Positions 33,486-42,399 of a stretch of 60,145 nt of DNA are shown piece by piece. A model generated the notes under the pieces. That model saw nothing but the letters and a program-made list of their open reading frames with translations. It ran no database searches and was not told where the DNA came from. Origin of the DNA: Burkholderiales bacterium (lineage in GTDB: Bacteria; Pseudomonadota; Gammaproteobacteria; Burkholderiales; Usitatibacteraceae); NCBI GenBank assembly GCA_014378085.1, contig JACMOJ010000330.1, positions 1 through 60,145 on the forward strand. Direction: 5' to 3'. Position numbers and translations under genes: made by a program. Every line of letters starts with the position of its first letter. Within the stretch, counting starts at the first letter, position 1.

Positions 33486-34508
33486 ATGGCTGCCAAGGAC
33501 GCGAAACAACCCATCATTGTCATTAAGCGTATCAAAAAGGGCCACCATGCGCACCATGGTGGCGCATGGAAGATTGCCTACGCTGACTTTGTGACGGCAA
33601 TGATGGCGTTTTTTCTCTTGATGTGGCTATTGGGATCAACTTCGCAAGGCGATTTGAAGGGCATATCGGACTACTTCAATGCGCCGCTGAAAGTTGCGAT
33701 GCCGGGTGGCCGTGGCGCTGGAGACGCTTCCTCACTGGTTCAGGGTGGCGGTACGGACCTGACTCGCCGGGATGGCCAAGTGAAAAACGGCGATATGACA
33801 TCGATGGAGCGCAAGCGCGCGACACGCGCGGCAAAGATGGAAGCCGCACGAATTGAGGCGCAGCGTTTATCGGCGCTGAAGGCCAAAGTGGAATCGGCGA
33901 TTTCCTCCACTCCAAAGTTGGCGGAATTTGCAAACCAGGTCAAGCTGGATCTGACGCCCGATGGATTGCGGATACAGATTGTTGATGACCAACACCGACC
34001 TATGTTCGATTCTGGGTCTGCCATTGTGAAGCCTTACATGCGCGATCTTCTACAAAACATTGGCGCTTTGTTGCAAGACATTGATGCCCGCGTCACGCTT
34101 TCTGGGCACACGGATAACAAGTCCTTTCCTAACGCGCGACGTGGCTATTCGAATTGGGAGCTGTCCGCAGATCGCGCCAACGCGTCAAGGCGCGAGCTGC
34201 TGGCTGGTGGTATGTCGGAGGATCGAATCTTTCGCGTGATTGGACTCGCCGCCAGCGTCCCGATTGACGCGGTAGATGCGTCTGCCTCGACGAATCGGCG
34301 CATCAGCATCATTGTGATGAACAAGCAGGCCGAGTCGCGGCTGATAAATGGTTCTGAGACCAAAGACGCAAGTGACATGGACGACGTTCGTGAAGCGTTG
34401 GACGGTGCTGTGGAGCCGCAGGCTGTTGCGGAGGTGGCGCCTAAAGCCACGGCGGGGGCCCTGCGTGGATTGCCGAGCGGCTCAACGCCTATCGCAACCC
34501 TAAAGTAA
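33486..34508 (+). CDS. motB: Flagellar stator protein MotB
   Basis: Peptidoglycan-anchored stator subunit. The membrane helix holds the proton-carrying Asp in KIAYADFVTAMMAFFLLMW (about residues 30-48). A plug region and a charged Arg/Lys/Ala-rich linker follow, then the OmpA-like domain (LSGHTDNKSF, NWELSADRANASRREL, NRRISIIVM). It has 340 residues and a disordered Ala-rich tail. It starts two bases after motA. Confidence 0.96.
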   Translation: MAAKDAKQPIIVIKRIKKGHHAHHGGAWKIAYADFVTAMMAFFLLMWLLGSTSQGDLKGISDYFNAPLKVAMPGGRGAGDASSLVQGGGTDLTRRDGQVKNGDMTSMERKRATRAAKMEAARIEAQRLSALKAKVESAISSTPKLAEFANQVKLDLTPDGLRIQIVDDQHRPMFDSGSAIVKPYMRDLLQNIGALLQDIDARVTLSGHTDNKSFPNARRGYSNWELSADRANASRRELLAGGMSEDRIFRVIGLAASVPIDAVDASASTNRRISIIVMNKQAESRLINGSETKDASDMDDVREALDGAVEPQAVAEVAPKATAGALRGLPSGSTPIATLK

Positions 34509-34556
34509 TTGCCAATTCGACCGACAATCTATTCAGGAACAGTAAAAGGAGAAAAC

Positions 34557-34961
34557 ATGAGTCAACCAGTAGATATGAAGTTTTTGATTGTCGATGACTT
34601 TTCAACGATGCGCCGAATAGTTCGAAACTTGCTCAAAGAAATTGGTTACGCAAACGCTGATGAAGCAGAGGATGGAGTCGCCGCGCTCGCCAAGCTGAAA
34701 GGGGGAGGGTTTGATTTTGTCGTCTCCGACATTAACATGCCAAACATGAATGGATTTGAGTTGCTGGCTGCGATAAAAGCGGAGCCTACACTCAAGCACC
34801 TTCCCGTGCTGATGGTTACAGCGGAGGCGAAAAAGGAGGATATCGTTGCGGCGGCGCAGGGTGGGGCAGCCGGCTACATCGTGAAGCCATTTACGAAGGC
34901 TACGCTTGAAGAAAAGCTCCAAAAAATCGTGCAACGTACGCAGTCTGCGCAAGCAGCCTAA
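34557..34961 (+). CDS. cheY: Chemotaxis response regulator CheY (copy 2)
   Basis: Very close to enterobacterial Che[20 protein letters not shown], Asp58 in [21 protein letters not shown] and [19 protein letters not shown]. It has 134 residues from the ATG at 34557, which AAAAGGAG precedes. It is followed by cheZ and so is the likely motor-binding CheY. The other CheY at 6588 belongs to the cheA cluster. Confidence 0.96.
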   Translation: MSQPVDMKFLIVDDFSTMRRIVRNLLKEIGYANADEAEDGVAALAKLKGGGFDFVVSDINMPNMNGFELLAAIKAEPTLKHLPVLMVTAEAKKEDIVAAAQGGAAGYIVKPFTKATLEEKLQKIVQRTQSAQAA

Positions 34962-34970
34962 GGGGATACC

Positions 34971-35696
34971 ATGCAACTCGATCCACAAAGAACAGACGAT
35001 TTGGACGCTTTGTTTAAAAGCGCAGCAAGCGTGCTTAGTGCCCCGATGCCTCAGCCAACTGCGTCGGTAAGCCCGATTAAGCCTGCCGCAACGACGGTCG
35101 CCGCACAAGAAGCTTTTGATGTTTTCCACCGAATTGGTAGCATCACTCGCAAGTTGCATGATGCGCTGCAAGAGCTGGGCTACGATAAGCAGATTGAAAA
35201 TGCGGTCAATTCGCTGCCAGATGCCCGCACGCGGCTCGACTACATTGCGCGACTCACGGGTGATGCAGCTGAAAAAGTGCTGAATACGGTTGACGCGATC
35301 CAAAGCGAGCAAGACGTAGTCGACAAGTCTGCCAAACAGCTGCGCGCCCGTTTGTCTGAGGCAGGAGCCGCCGATACTCCGTTGGCAACTGAAGTCAGCA
35401 CTTTTCTGGCTGGTTACAGCGCGTCAAGCGAACGCCAAAGATCGCACATGACTGAAATTATGCTGGCGCAGGATTTTCATGACCTAACCGGGCAGGTGAT
35501 CCGCAAGATTGTGACCGTCGCAGCGAATCTCGAAGAGCAACTCGTGACCCTGTTGCTTGAAGCTACCCCGCCGAATAAGCGGCCGTTGGTCGAAAGCGCC
35601 GGGCTGAGTGGCCCGGTAGTTGATACCGCAGGACGCAACGATGTGGTCACTGATCAAGCGCAGGTGGATGATTTGTTGGAGTCGCTGGGCTTTTAG
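34971..35696 (+). CDS. cheZ: CheY-P phosphatase CheZ
   Basis: Dephosphorylates CheY-P. The long helical hairpin and the active site LAQDFHDLTGQVIRKI (Asp171, Gln175) are as in E. coli CheZ. The C-terminal CheY-docking peptide QVDDLLESLGF is intact. At 241 residues it is slightly longer than E. coli CheZ. It starts nine bases after the cheY2 stop. Confidence 0.96.
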   Translation: MQLDPQRTDDLDALFKSAASVLSAPMPQPTASVSPIKPAATTVAAQEAFDVFHRIGSITRKLHDALQELGYDKQIENAVNSLPDARTRLDYIARLTGDAAEKVLNTVDAIQSEQDVVDKSAKQLRARLSEAGAADTPLATEVSTFLAGYSASSERQRSHMTEIMLAQDFHDLTGQVIRKIVTVAANLEEQLVTLLLEATPPNKRPLVESAGLSGPVVDTAGRNDVVTDQAQVDDLLESLGF

Positions 35697-35889
35697 AGGG
35701 GGGCCGAACATCGAGGAGACCTCGCGCTTTAGCGCGGGGGTCTAACGCTTCGTTGTCTCAAGATTGCCCCGTGCACGGCAATTAGACCGCGGGCATCCAA
35801 CGAAATAGGCCGATAAAGCCCCCGTTTTCGAGCCTTTTCAGAATTCACTGATTTTCATAATGGTCGACAAGCCCTAACCGTGTCGACAA
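35697..35889. other. cheZ-flhB intergenic region with hairpin
   Basis: A strong inverted repeat AGACCTCGCGCT / AGCGCGGGGGTCT (about 35717-35743) follows cheZ but lacks a T run. An exact -10-like GCCGATAA at 35809-35816 has no matching -35 element. Confidence 0.4.
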
Positions 35890-37038
35890 ATGTCATCAGA
35901 AGATCAGGATCAGCAGGACAAGCACCTGCCCGCGAGTGAGCAACGGCTCAACAAGGCGCGGGAGGAAGGCCAAGTCCCACGCTCGCGAGACCTAGCCAGC
36001 TTACTGCTGCTGGGCAGCGCATTTGTATTGTTCGCGACAACCGGTGGCGACTTTTTTACACAATTATCCAGCCTCGTTTCGCAGGGCTTGACCATTGATA
36101 CCAGCGTTGCGCGTGATAGCGAGAAAATGGCCGCACAGGCCGCACGGCTGTCGATCAACGCCCTAATGCTATCGACGCCGCTTCTCTTGGTGCTGGTCGC
36201 GGCAGGAATCGCAGGCTCGGTCTCCGTTGGAGGCTGGAACTATTCATTGGAAGCGATTCAGCCCAAGGGTTCGCGCATCGACCCGATCGCCGGTTTCGGC
36301 CGTATTCTGTCCAGCCAAGGATTAGCCGAAAGCGGCAAGCTGCTGGGCTTTGTGCTAGCACTTGCATGCGTTTTAGCGATGGTCGTGTGGGTTAATCGTG
36401 AAAGCACTGCGGACTTGGCAGCGATGCCAATTCGAACGGCGCTGTCAACGGCTGGCTCAATGGTTCTCAATTCCGCCGCTTGGCTAATTGTCATCATCTG
36501 CGTAATTGCGGCGGTCGATGTTCCATTGCAAAACTGGCGTTACTCCTCCCGCCTAAAAATGTCGGCAGAAGAGCATAAGCAGGAATTGAAGGAAAGTGAC
36601 GGTGACCCGCATCTGAAGGCAAAGATTCGCGCTCAACAGCGCCAGGTTGCGATGAGCCGCATGATGGACAACGTTGCGACTGCAGACGTTGTGATCACTA
36701 ACCCGACCCACTACGCGGTCGCGTTAAGTTATCCAGAGAATGCCTTTGGCGCGCCCCGCGTGGTGGCAAAAGGTGCCGATTTAATCGCCCAACGTATTCG
36801 CGAAATCGCCGCCGAGAATCGTGTTCCTTTGCTAGAGGCACCGCCACTGGCGCGGGCGCTGTATCGCCATTCTGAGATTGATCAAGAAATACCGGCCGCA
36901 CTCTACCAAGCGGTCGCACAAGTGCTCGCGTATGTGTTTCAACTTCGTCGGGCACGATTTGAATACACGCCCTTACCAGCAGCACCAAACGATATTGGTG
37001 TGCCAACCGGCATGGATCCAAACGAAGTGGCCAAATGA
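35890..37038 (+). CDS. flhB: Flagellar export switch protein FlhB
   Basis: Controls the change from hook to filament export. Four membrane segments lie in residues 30-215. A cytoplasmic domain follows with the autocleavage site NPTH at 271-274 (VVITNPTHYAVAL). Length 382 is usual. The start region KAREEGQVPRSRDLAS is typical. Its stop overlaps the flhA start by four bases. Confidence 0.97.
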   Translation: MSSEDQDQQDKHLPASEQRLNKAREEGQVPRSRDLASLLLLGSAFVLFATTGGDFFTQLSSLVSQGLTIDTSVARDSEKMAAQAARLSINALMLSTPLLLVLVAAGIAGSVSVGGWNYSLEAIQPKGSRIDPIAGFGRILSSQGLAESGKLLGFVLALACVLAMVVWVNRESTADLAAMPIRTALSTAGSMVLNSAAWLIVIICVIAAVDVPLQNWRYSSRLKMSAEEHKQELKESDGDPHLKAKIRAQQRQVAMSRMMDNVATADVVITNPTHYAVALSYPENAFGAPRVVAKGADLIAQRIREIAAENRVPLLEAPPLARALYRHSEIDQEIPAALYQAVAQVLAYVFQLRRARFEYTPLPAAPNDIGVPTGMDPNEVAK

Positions 37039-39137
37039 TGCTTACCCTAAGATCGACTCTCGCAAAGCTAGGCTTCGCAGGAATGCCAATTCAGGCGCTT
37101 GCGATACCGGCGTTTGTCTTGGCAATTTTGGCAATGATGATGTTGCCGTTGCCAGCAATTTTGTTGGATGTGTTGTTCACCTTCAATATCGCCCTTTCCA
37201 TCGTCGTGCTTATGGTTGCGGCCTACACGAAGAAGGCGCTTGATTTTGCGGTGTTCCCGATTGTCCTGCTGTTGACAACCTTAATGCGCCTGTCGCTTAA
37301 CGTTGCTTCTACGCGGATCGTCTTGTCGAATGGGCACACCGGGCCAGATGCAGCCGGCAAAGTGATTGAGTCGTTCGGCCACGTCATGATTGGCGGAAAT
37401 TTCGCGGTTGGCATTATTTTGTTTGCCATTTTGATGGTGATTAACTTTATCGTGATCACCAAGGGTGCGGGACGGATTGCAGAGGTGTCCGCACGCTTTA
37501 CGCTTGACGCTTTACCCGGCAAACAAATGGCGATCGACGCGGATTTGAATGCCGGTGTGATCGATCAGAAACAAGCGCGTGAGCGGCGTCGTGAGGTATC
37601 CGATGAGGCAGATTTCTATGGCGCAATGGACGGTGCCTCAAAATACATCCGTGGTGACGCAATTGCCGGCATTCTGATTTTGTTCATTACGCTTATCGGC
37701 GGCATGGTCATCGGCATGGGGTGGCACGGATTGGCCGTATCGAAGGCGGCTGAAGTATATGTTCTATTGGCCATTGGCGACGCGTTGGTCGCGGCGGTGC
37801 CCGCAATGATTATCTCCATTGCCGCAGGTCTGATTGTCACCAGAGTTGGCGGCGATGAAGATGAAGATGTGGGCGGGCAGATGTTTCGCCAACTGTTCTC
37901 CATTCCAAAGGCGCTCTCAATTAGCGCGGGCGTGATGGCATTACTTGGGATCATTCCAGGCATGCCGCACCTTGTATTTTTGCTGATGGCAGCTTGCTGT
38001 GGTTATGCCGCCTGGTATATGCAGAAGCTCAATACTGAAAAAGTGGCAGCGGCGAACGCGGCGGTTGATGAGGTTGCAGTAACACCAGCGCAGAATCAGG
38101 ACGCGACTTGGGAAGACCTCCAGCCAGTAGACCAGCTTGGATTAGAAGTCGGATACCGGATTATTGCGCTCGTTGATAAAGGCCAAGACGGCGAGCTGTT
38201 GAAGCGAATTAAAGCGATTCGCAAGAAATTCGCACAAGACGTCGGGTTTTTACCGCCGCAAGTCCATATCAAAGACAACCTCGAGATGAAGCCGTCGATG
38301 TATCGCATCACCGTTAAAGGTGTCGTTATGGGCGAGGGCGACGTGTACCCCGGAATGTTTATGGCAATCAACCCTGGTCATGCGACGGCAATTATCGAGG
38401 GGACTGCCGCAAAGGATCCGGCGTTTGGCCTTCCGGCAATCTGGATTGACACCAAAAATCGCGAAAGCGCGCAGCTGTCTGGCTATACCGTGGTCGACGC
38501 GAGTACCGTTATCGCCACCCATTTGTCACAGATATTACATTCCCAAGCGTCACAGTTGCTTGGTCGTGTTGAAACGATGGCGTTGATTGAACATTTTTCA
38601 AAGGTCTCTCCGAAACTTATCGACGATGTCGTGCCAAAGCTGGTTTCAGTTTCGGTATTTCAGAAAGTGCTGCAGTCGCTACTTGAAGAAGCAATTCATA
38701 TTCGTGATCTGCGCACCGTCGTTGAAGTGCTAGCGGCGGTCGCACCGCGGACGCAGGACCCGGCTGAGTTAGTCGCGGCCTGTCGTGTCGCAATGGGTCA
38801 ATCAATTGTCCAGCAAATATACGGCCGGACGGGTGAGCTGAGTGTCATCACGCTTAACCCCGACATCGAACGTATGCTGCTGAGCGCAATCGGCGGGGGT
38901 GAAGCGGATTTTGTGCTGGAGCCAGGCCTTGCTGAACTAATCTTCCAGCGCGCGGCCGATCTTTCAGACCGGCAAGAACAAGCCGGGCTGCCGCCCGTTT
39001 TATTGGTTCCGGATCGTTTGCGAACACCTCTCGCCAGACTGTTGAAACGCGTCGCACCACGACTTCGCGTCATATCACATGCGGAAATTCCTGATACCAG
39101 CACCATCCGCGTCGAATCTGTTTTAGGAGCAAATTAA
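37035..39137 (+). CDS. flhA: Flagellar export gate protein FlhA
   Basis: The largest gate subunit, forming the nonameric export ring. Eight membrane segments in the first 330 residues are followed by the cytoplasmic docking domain. Landmarks include LNVASTRIVLSNGH, ARFTLDALPGKQMAIDADLN, ADFYGAMDGASKYIRGDA and VIATHLSQILHSQASQLLGR. Length 700 is normal. Its stop shares one base with the flhF ATG. Confidence 0.97.
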   Translation: MMLTLRSTLAKLGFAGMPIQALAIPAFVLAILAMMMLPLPAILLDVLFTFNIALSIVVLMVAAYTKKALDFAVFPIVLLLTTLMRLSLNVASTRIVLSNGHTGPDAAGKVIESFGHVMIGGNFAVGIILFAILMVINFIVITKGAGRIAEVSARFTLDALPGKQMAIDADLNAGVIDQKQARERRREVSDEADFYGAMDGASKYIRGDAIAGILILFITLIGGMVIGMGWHGLAVSKAAEVYVLLAIGDALVAAVPAMIISIAAGLIVTRVGGDEDEDVGGQMFRQLFSIPKALSISAGVMALLGIIPGMPHLVFLLMAACCGYAAWYMQKLNTEKVAAANAAVDEVAVTPAQNQDATWEDLQPVDQLGLEVGYRIIALVDKGQDGELLKRIKAIRKKFAQDVGFLPPQVHIKDNLEMKPSMYRITVKGVVMGEGDVYPGMFMAINPGHATAIIEGTAAKDPAFGLPAIWIDTKNRESAQLSGYTVVDASTVIATHLSQILHSQASQLLGRVETMALIEHFSKVSPKLIDDVVPKLVSVSVFQKVLQSLLEEAIHIRDLRTVVEVLAAVAPRTQDPAELVAACRVAMGQSIVQQIYGRTGELSVITLNPDIERMLLSAIGGGEADFVLEPGLAELIFQRAADLSDRQEQAGLPPVLLVPDRLRTPLARLLKRVAPRLRVISHAEIPDTSTIRVESVLGAN

Positions 39138-40738
39138 TGAATGTTCAAAAATTCTATGGCAAGTCTTCCCGAGCAGTTTTGAAGGAAGTTCGTGCGGCGC
39201 TTGGTGAAGATGCAGTCATTATTTCAAATCGAACTAACGGCAGCGGCGTCGAAGTTCTCGCGATGGCGGGCAACGCGATGGATAGCCTGGTTGAGTCGGT
39301 TGACTCGCAGCATGAGCGCCGTCCGGTAGAACGAACACGTTCTACCAGCGAGCCGTCACAGCCGGAAAGTTTCGAGAATTATTTGCGTCGTGCCAAACGC
39401 ACAGAGGACAAGATAACCGCACCGTCGCAATTTGTGCACCACTCATCAAGTGGACTATCCGCGCGAGCGGCAGCCGAGTACGAGTCGGTATTTGCCGCGC
39501 AAATGGAGAATCCGCAACCATCACCATTTGACGCGAGCATTCAGCACGCAGATGCGTGGGCCGTAAAACGTCACGGTCCTGCAACCCCAACGGCTGACAA
39601 ACGTTTGGCAGCGCCCTCCACTGTGCTTGGTGCCGGCAGGGATGTGCGTGGAGATACAAGGGAAGCAGATACGCGCGCCGATACCCGTTCGCTTGCGCAA
39701 GATGAGCCGGGCGCACCGTATTTGCCGTTCGCGACAGCAACACATGCCGCACCAGCTGCACCATTCGAGATCGGAATTGGATCGTCTTTACCGGGTGGCG
39801 CGGATGTCATGGCCGAGCTGCGCTTAATGAAGGGCCTATTACAAGACCAGCTTTCGCAAATTGCGTGGTCCGACAATACCCGGCGTAGTCCGGTGCAATC
39901 GAAAATCCTTGCCAAACTCCTGCATGCGGGATTCTCGCCAGTGCTGGCGCGTACGTTGATCGAGAAAATGCCCGCAGCGACCGACGACACTGTCGCTGGA
40001 GAGTGGGTCAGCCAAGCGCTGAATCAGAACCTACGCGCCTGCCGAGCCGGTGAGGGCATTACTGAAAGGGGTGGTGTGTTTGCTCTAGTGGGACCGACTG
40101 GTGTTGGCAAAACCACCACAACGGCGAAACTTGCCGCACGCGCGGTGATGAAGTTCGGTGCCAAAAATGTCGGTCTTATTACAGTGGATCACTATCGCGT
40201 TGGTGCCCACGATCAATTGCGAAGCTTTGGTCGGATGTTGGGGTGTCCAGTTCACCTCGCGCATGACGCAGAAAGCTTGAATGATTTGTTGAATGGCATG
40301 CGGTCCAAACATCTGGTGCTTATCGACACCATTGGTGTTCCGCAGAGAGACCCGCGACTTAACGAACATTTGTCGATGTTAATGGGCGCTGGCATTGAGC
40401 GTGTTCTGGTATTGAATGCGTCATCGCAAATCGAAACGCTTGAAGATGTGGTTTCTACATGGCGTGGACCTCGTTGCACGCGCGCCATCATTACTAAGAT
40501 TGACGAAGCGGTAAAACTTGGCGGTGTTGTCGATGTATGTGTGCGGCACAAGTTGCTGCTTGATAGCGTGGCCAATGGCCAACGCGTACCGGAAGATATC
40601 CATACCGCGAATAGTGCATTGTTGGTGCATCGCGCGCTAAAGGCTGTTTCGCAACTGGCGTTCCGGATGGATGACGATGAGCTTCGCATTATTGCTGTTC
40701 AAGCTAGTCTAAGTGCGGTCGGCGGCAGAAGTGCTTGA
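39137..40738 (+). CDS. flhF: Flagellar biosynthesis GTPase FlhF
   Basis: An SRP-family GTPase that helps place or number flagella. The N-terminal B domain begins MNVQKFYGKSSRAVLKEVRA. A long low-conservation linker (about 55-220) follows. The NG domain has G1 ALVGPTGVGKTTTTAKLAAR at about 316-335, ITVDHYRVGAHDQL, and G3 LIDTIGVPQRD. Length 533 is at the long end because of the linker. It is followed by an flhG-like gene that overlaps its end by 26 bases if a GTG start is used. Confidence 0.95.
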   Translation: MNVQKFYGKSSRAVLKEVRAALGEDAVIISNRTNGSGVEVLAMAGNAMDSLVESVDSQHERRPVERTRSTSEPSQPESFENYLRRAKRTEDKITAPSQFVHHSSSGLSARAAAEYESVFAAQMENPQPSPFDASIQHADAWAVKRHGPATPTADKRLAAPSTVLGAGRDVRGDTREADTRADTRSLAQDEPGAPYLPFATATHAAPAAPFEIGIGSSLPGGADVMAELRLMKGLLQDQLSQIAWSDNTRRSPVQSKILAKLLHAGFSPVLARTLIEKMPAATDDTVAGEWVSQALNQNLRACRAGEGITERGGVFALVGPTGVGKTTTTAKLAARAVMKFGAKNVGLITVDHYRVGAHDQLRSFGRMLGCPVHLAHDAESLNDLLNGMRSKHLVLIDTIGVPQRDPRLNEHLSMLMGAGIERVLVLNASSQIETLEDVVSTWRGPRCTRAIITKIDEAVKLGGVVDVCVRHKLLLDSVANGQRVPEDIHTANSALLVHRALKAVSQLAFRMDDDELRIIAVQASLSAVGGRSA

Positions 40739-41555
40739 CACCTCAGCTTCAGCGATGATGAATGACCAAGCAGCGGGTTTGCGGGCGCTGACACGCCAAG
40801 CTCTACGTGTGTTGCCTGTCACCTTCGCAGCACGCGGTGCTGGCCATACCACCTGTGTGGTGAATTTGGCTGCTGCTTTATCGTCTGTTGGGTTACGCGT
40901 AGTTGTTGTCGATGCGGGCAGGGCAATGATTGCGCCGTCGCTTGGACTCAAAGCGAAATACGACCTCCTGCATTTACTGACTGGCGAAAGAACATTCGCC
41001 GAAACAATCCTAACCTCAGACACTTTATCAATTCTGCGGGCAACAAGGGGGCTCGACGGATTTGTCCAGTCGGCGTCTGCCGCAGACGATCTATTCGGCG
41101 CATTTGCGACACTTTCCACGCCATTTGATCTGGTTGTGCTTGCTGCGCCACCGACTGCTATCGCGCAGTTGCTCAGGCCATTGAGTGATGTGCTGTTTGT
41201 ATTGAATGATGAAGTAGATTCAATTAAAGCGACCTACGCCTGTCTCAAGAAGCTATCTGAAGACAGCGGCTTCCAGCAGTTCCGAATACTGTTTAACGAC
41301 GTCCAGAATATCACTCGAGCCAACGACGGGTATGCAAGGCTCGCAGACGCGGCATCACGATTTTTCAACGCGCATCTATCGTTGGCTGGGATTGTTCCGC
41401 GTGATGCTGCGCTGCGACGTGCGAGCGCAGCATTCAGCCACGTATTCCGCTCAGAAAAAAGCGGTGGCCACAGCGTTTCAAAGACCGTGTTTTCGCGTGT
41501 CGCAGTTGATATTGCTAGTTGGCAGCTTCTTGAGTTTTCCGCAGCATCAGATTAG
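40713..41555 (+). CDS. flhG: FlhG/FleN-like MinD-family protein with degraded Walker A
   Basis: A partner of FlhF. The N-terminal NDQAAGLRAL holds the DQAxxLR motif known to stimulate FlhF GTPase activity. A MinD-like fold follows, but the nucleotide loop reads VTFAARGAGHTTCVVNLAAAL where active members have KGGVGKT: both lysines are gone. The later catalytic regions (VVDAGRAMIAP, LVVLAAPPTA) are also altered. So ATP hydrolysis is doubtful while FlhF activation is likely kept. The GTG at 40713 overlaps flhF; the ATG pair at 40755/40758 is a good alternative. Similar loops may be common in betaproteobacterial FlhG. Confidence 0.88.
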   Translation: MRSAAEVLDTSASAMMNDQAAGLRALTRQALRVLPVTFAARGAGHTTCVVNLAAALSSVGLRVVVVDAGRAMIAPSLGLKAKYDLLHLLTGERTFAETILTSDTLSILRATRGLDGFVQSASAADDLFGAFATLSTPFDLVVLAAPPTAIAQLLRPLSDVLFVLNDEVDSIKATYACLKKLSEDSGFQQFRILFNDVQNITRANDGYARLADAASRFFNAHLSLAGIVPRDAALRRASAAFSHVFRSEKSGGHSVSKTVFSRVAVDIASWQLLEFSAASD

Positions 41556-41567
41556 GAGATTGATAAA

Positions 41568-42281
41568 ATGTACACTCGAAACGGAACACTCAATCGCGAG
41601 ACGTATGTGTCTCAATACGCGCCGCTTGTCAAACGAGTAGCGCATCAGATGCTGTCTAAACTTCCTGCGAATGTTGAGGTAGACGATCTCATTCAGGCTG
41701 GCATGATCGGCCTGATGGATGCTGTAGAGAGGTTCGAGGATGACCACGGTGCAAAGTTTGAAACATTTGCCAGCCAGCGAATTCGCGGCGCGATGCTCGA
41801 CGAACTGCGGGCAGGCGACTGGCTACCGCGCAGCGTTCGTCGCAACCAACGAACGATAGAATCGGCGATCATAAAGCTACAGCACCGTAATGGGCGGGTC
41901 CCGAACGAGCGAGAGATTGCCAGTGAGCTGGGTATGGATCTTCCCCAGTATCACCAGCTGCTATCGGACGCGAAGGGCGCGCAGTTGTTCAACTACGATG
42001 ATGCCGATGTCGGTGAAGATGGCGAAGACTTCCTCAGTCGCGGTGTCGGTGACTCATCGTCCGACCCTTCGCATATGTTGGCAGACAAACGCTTCAAACT
42101 ATCGCTGGTAAGCGCCATTGAGGCGCTGCCTGATCGAGAAAAGACCCTGATGGGGCTGTACTACGAGCAAGACTTAAATATGAAAGAGATTGCCGCTGTC
42201 ATGGGAGTGACCGAGTCACGTGTCTGCCAATTGCACAGCCAGGCTGTTGCGCGTTTGCGGGGCCGGCTAAAGGATTGGTAG
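41568..42281 (+). CDS. fliA: Flagellar sigma factor FliA (sigma-28)
   Basis: Directs late flagellar transcription. Region 2 is clear (YAPLVKRVAHQMLSKLP, EVDDLIQAGMIGLMDAVERF, FETFASQRIRGAMLDELR), as is region 3 (REIASELGMDLPQYHQLL), and region 4 with LPDREKTLMGLYYEQDLNMKEIAAVMGVTESRVCQLHSQA (cited in outline). Length 237 is standard. It lies 12 bases after flhG. Its own predicted promoters are listed across this window. Confidence 0.97.
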   Translation: MYTRNGTLNRETYVSQYAPLVKRVAHQMLSKLPANVEVDDLIQAGMIGLMDAVERFEDDHGAKFETFASQRIRGAMLDELRAGDWLPRSVRRNQRTIESAIIKLQHRNGRVPNEREIASELGMDLPQYHQLLSDAKGAQLFNYDDADVGEDGEDFLSRGVGDSSSDPSHMLADKRFKLSLVSAIEALPDREKTLMGLYYEQDLNMKEIAAVMGVTESRVCQLHSQAVARLRGRLKDW

Positions 42282-42300
42282 TCCGCAGGGTCGTACAGAA

Positions 42301-42340
42301 TCATACAGGCCCGTGCACGCCCGTGCAGGCCTGTGCAGGC
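42301..42340. repeat. 10-bp tandem repeat after fliA
   Basis: Four imperfect copies of CCGTGCAGGC in phase, between the fliA stop and the convergent HD-GYP gene. Self-complementary parts (GCAGGCCTG) may let it act as a terminator. Confidence 0.8.
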
Positions 42341-42399
42341 TCATGTGGGTGGCCTCGCGGCTAGCGCTGGCAGGCTGCTTCGTGCGCTGGAATGCATTG

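Noticed and set aside
35809..35816. Exact GCCGATAA sigma-28 -10 sequence before flhB
   Set aside because: Nothing like TAAAGTTT lies 10-12 bases upstream, so it is probably chance.
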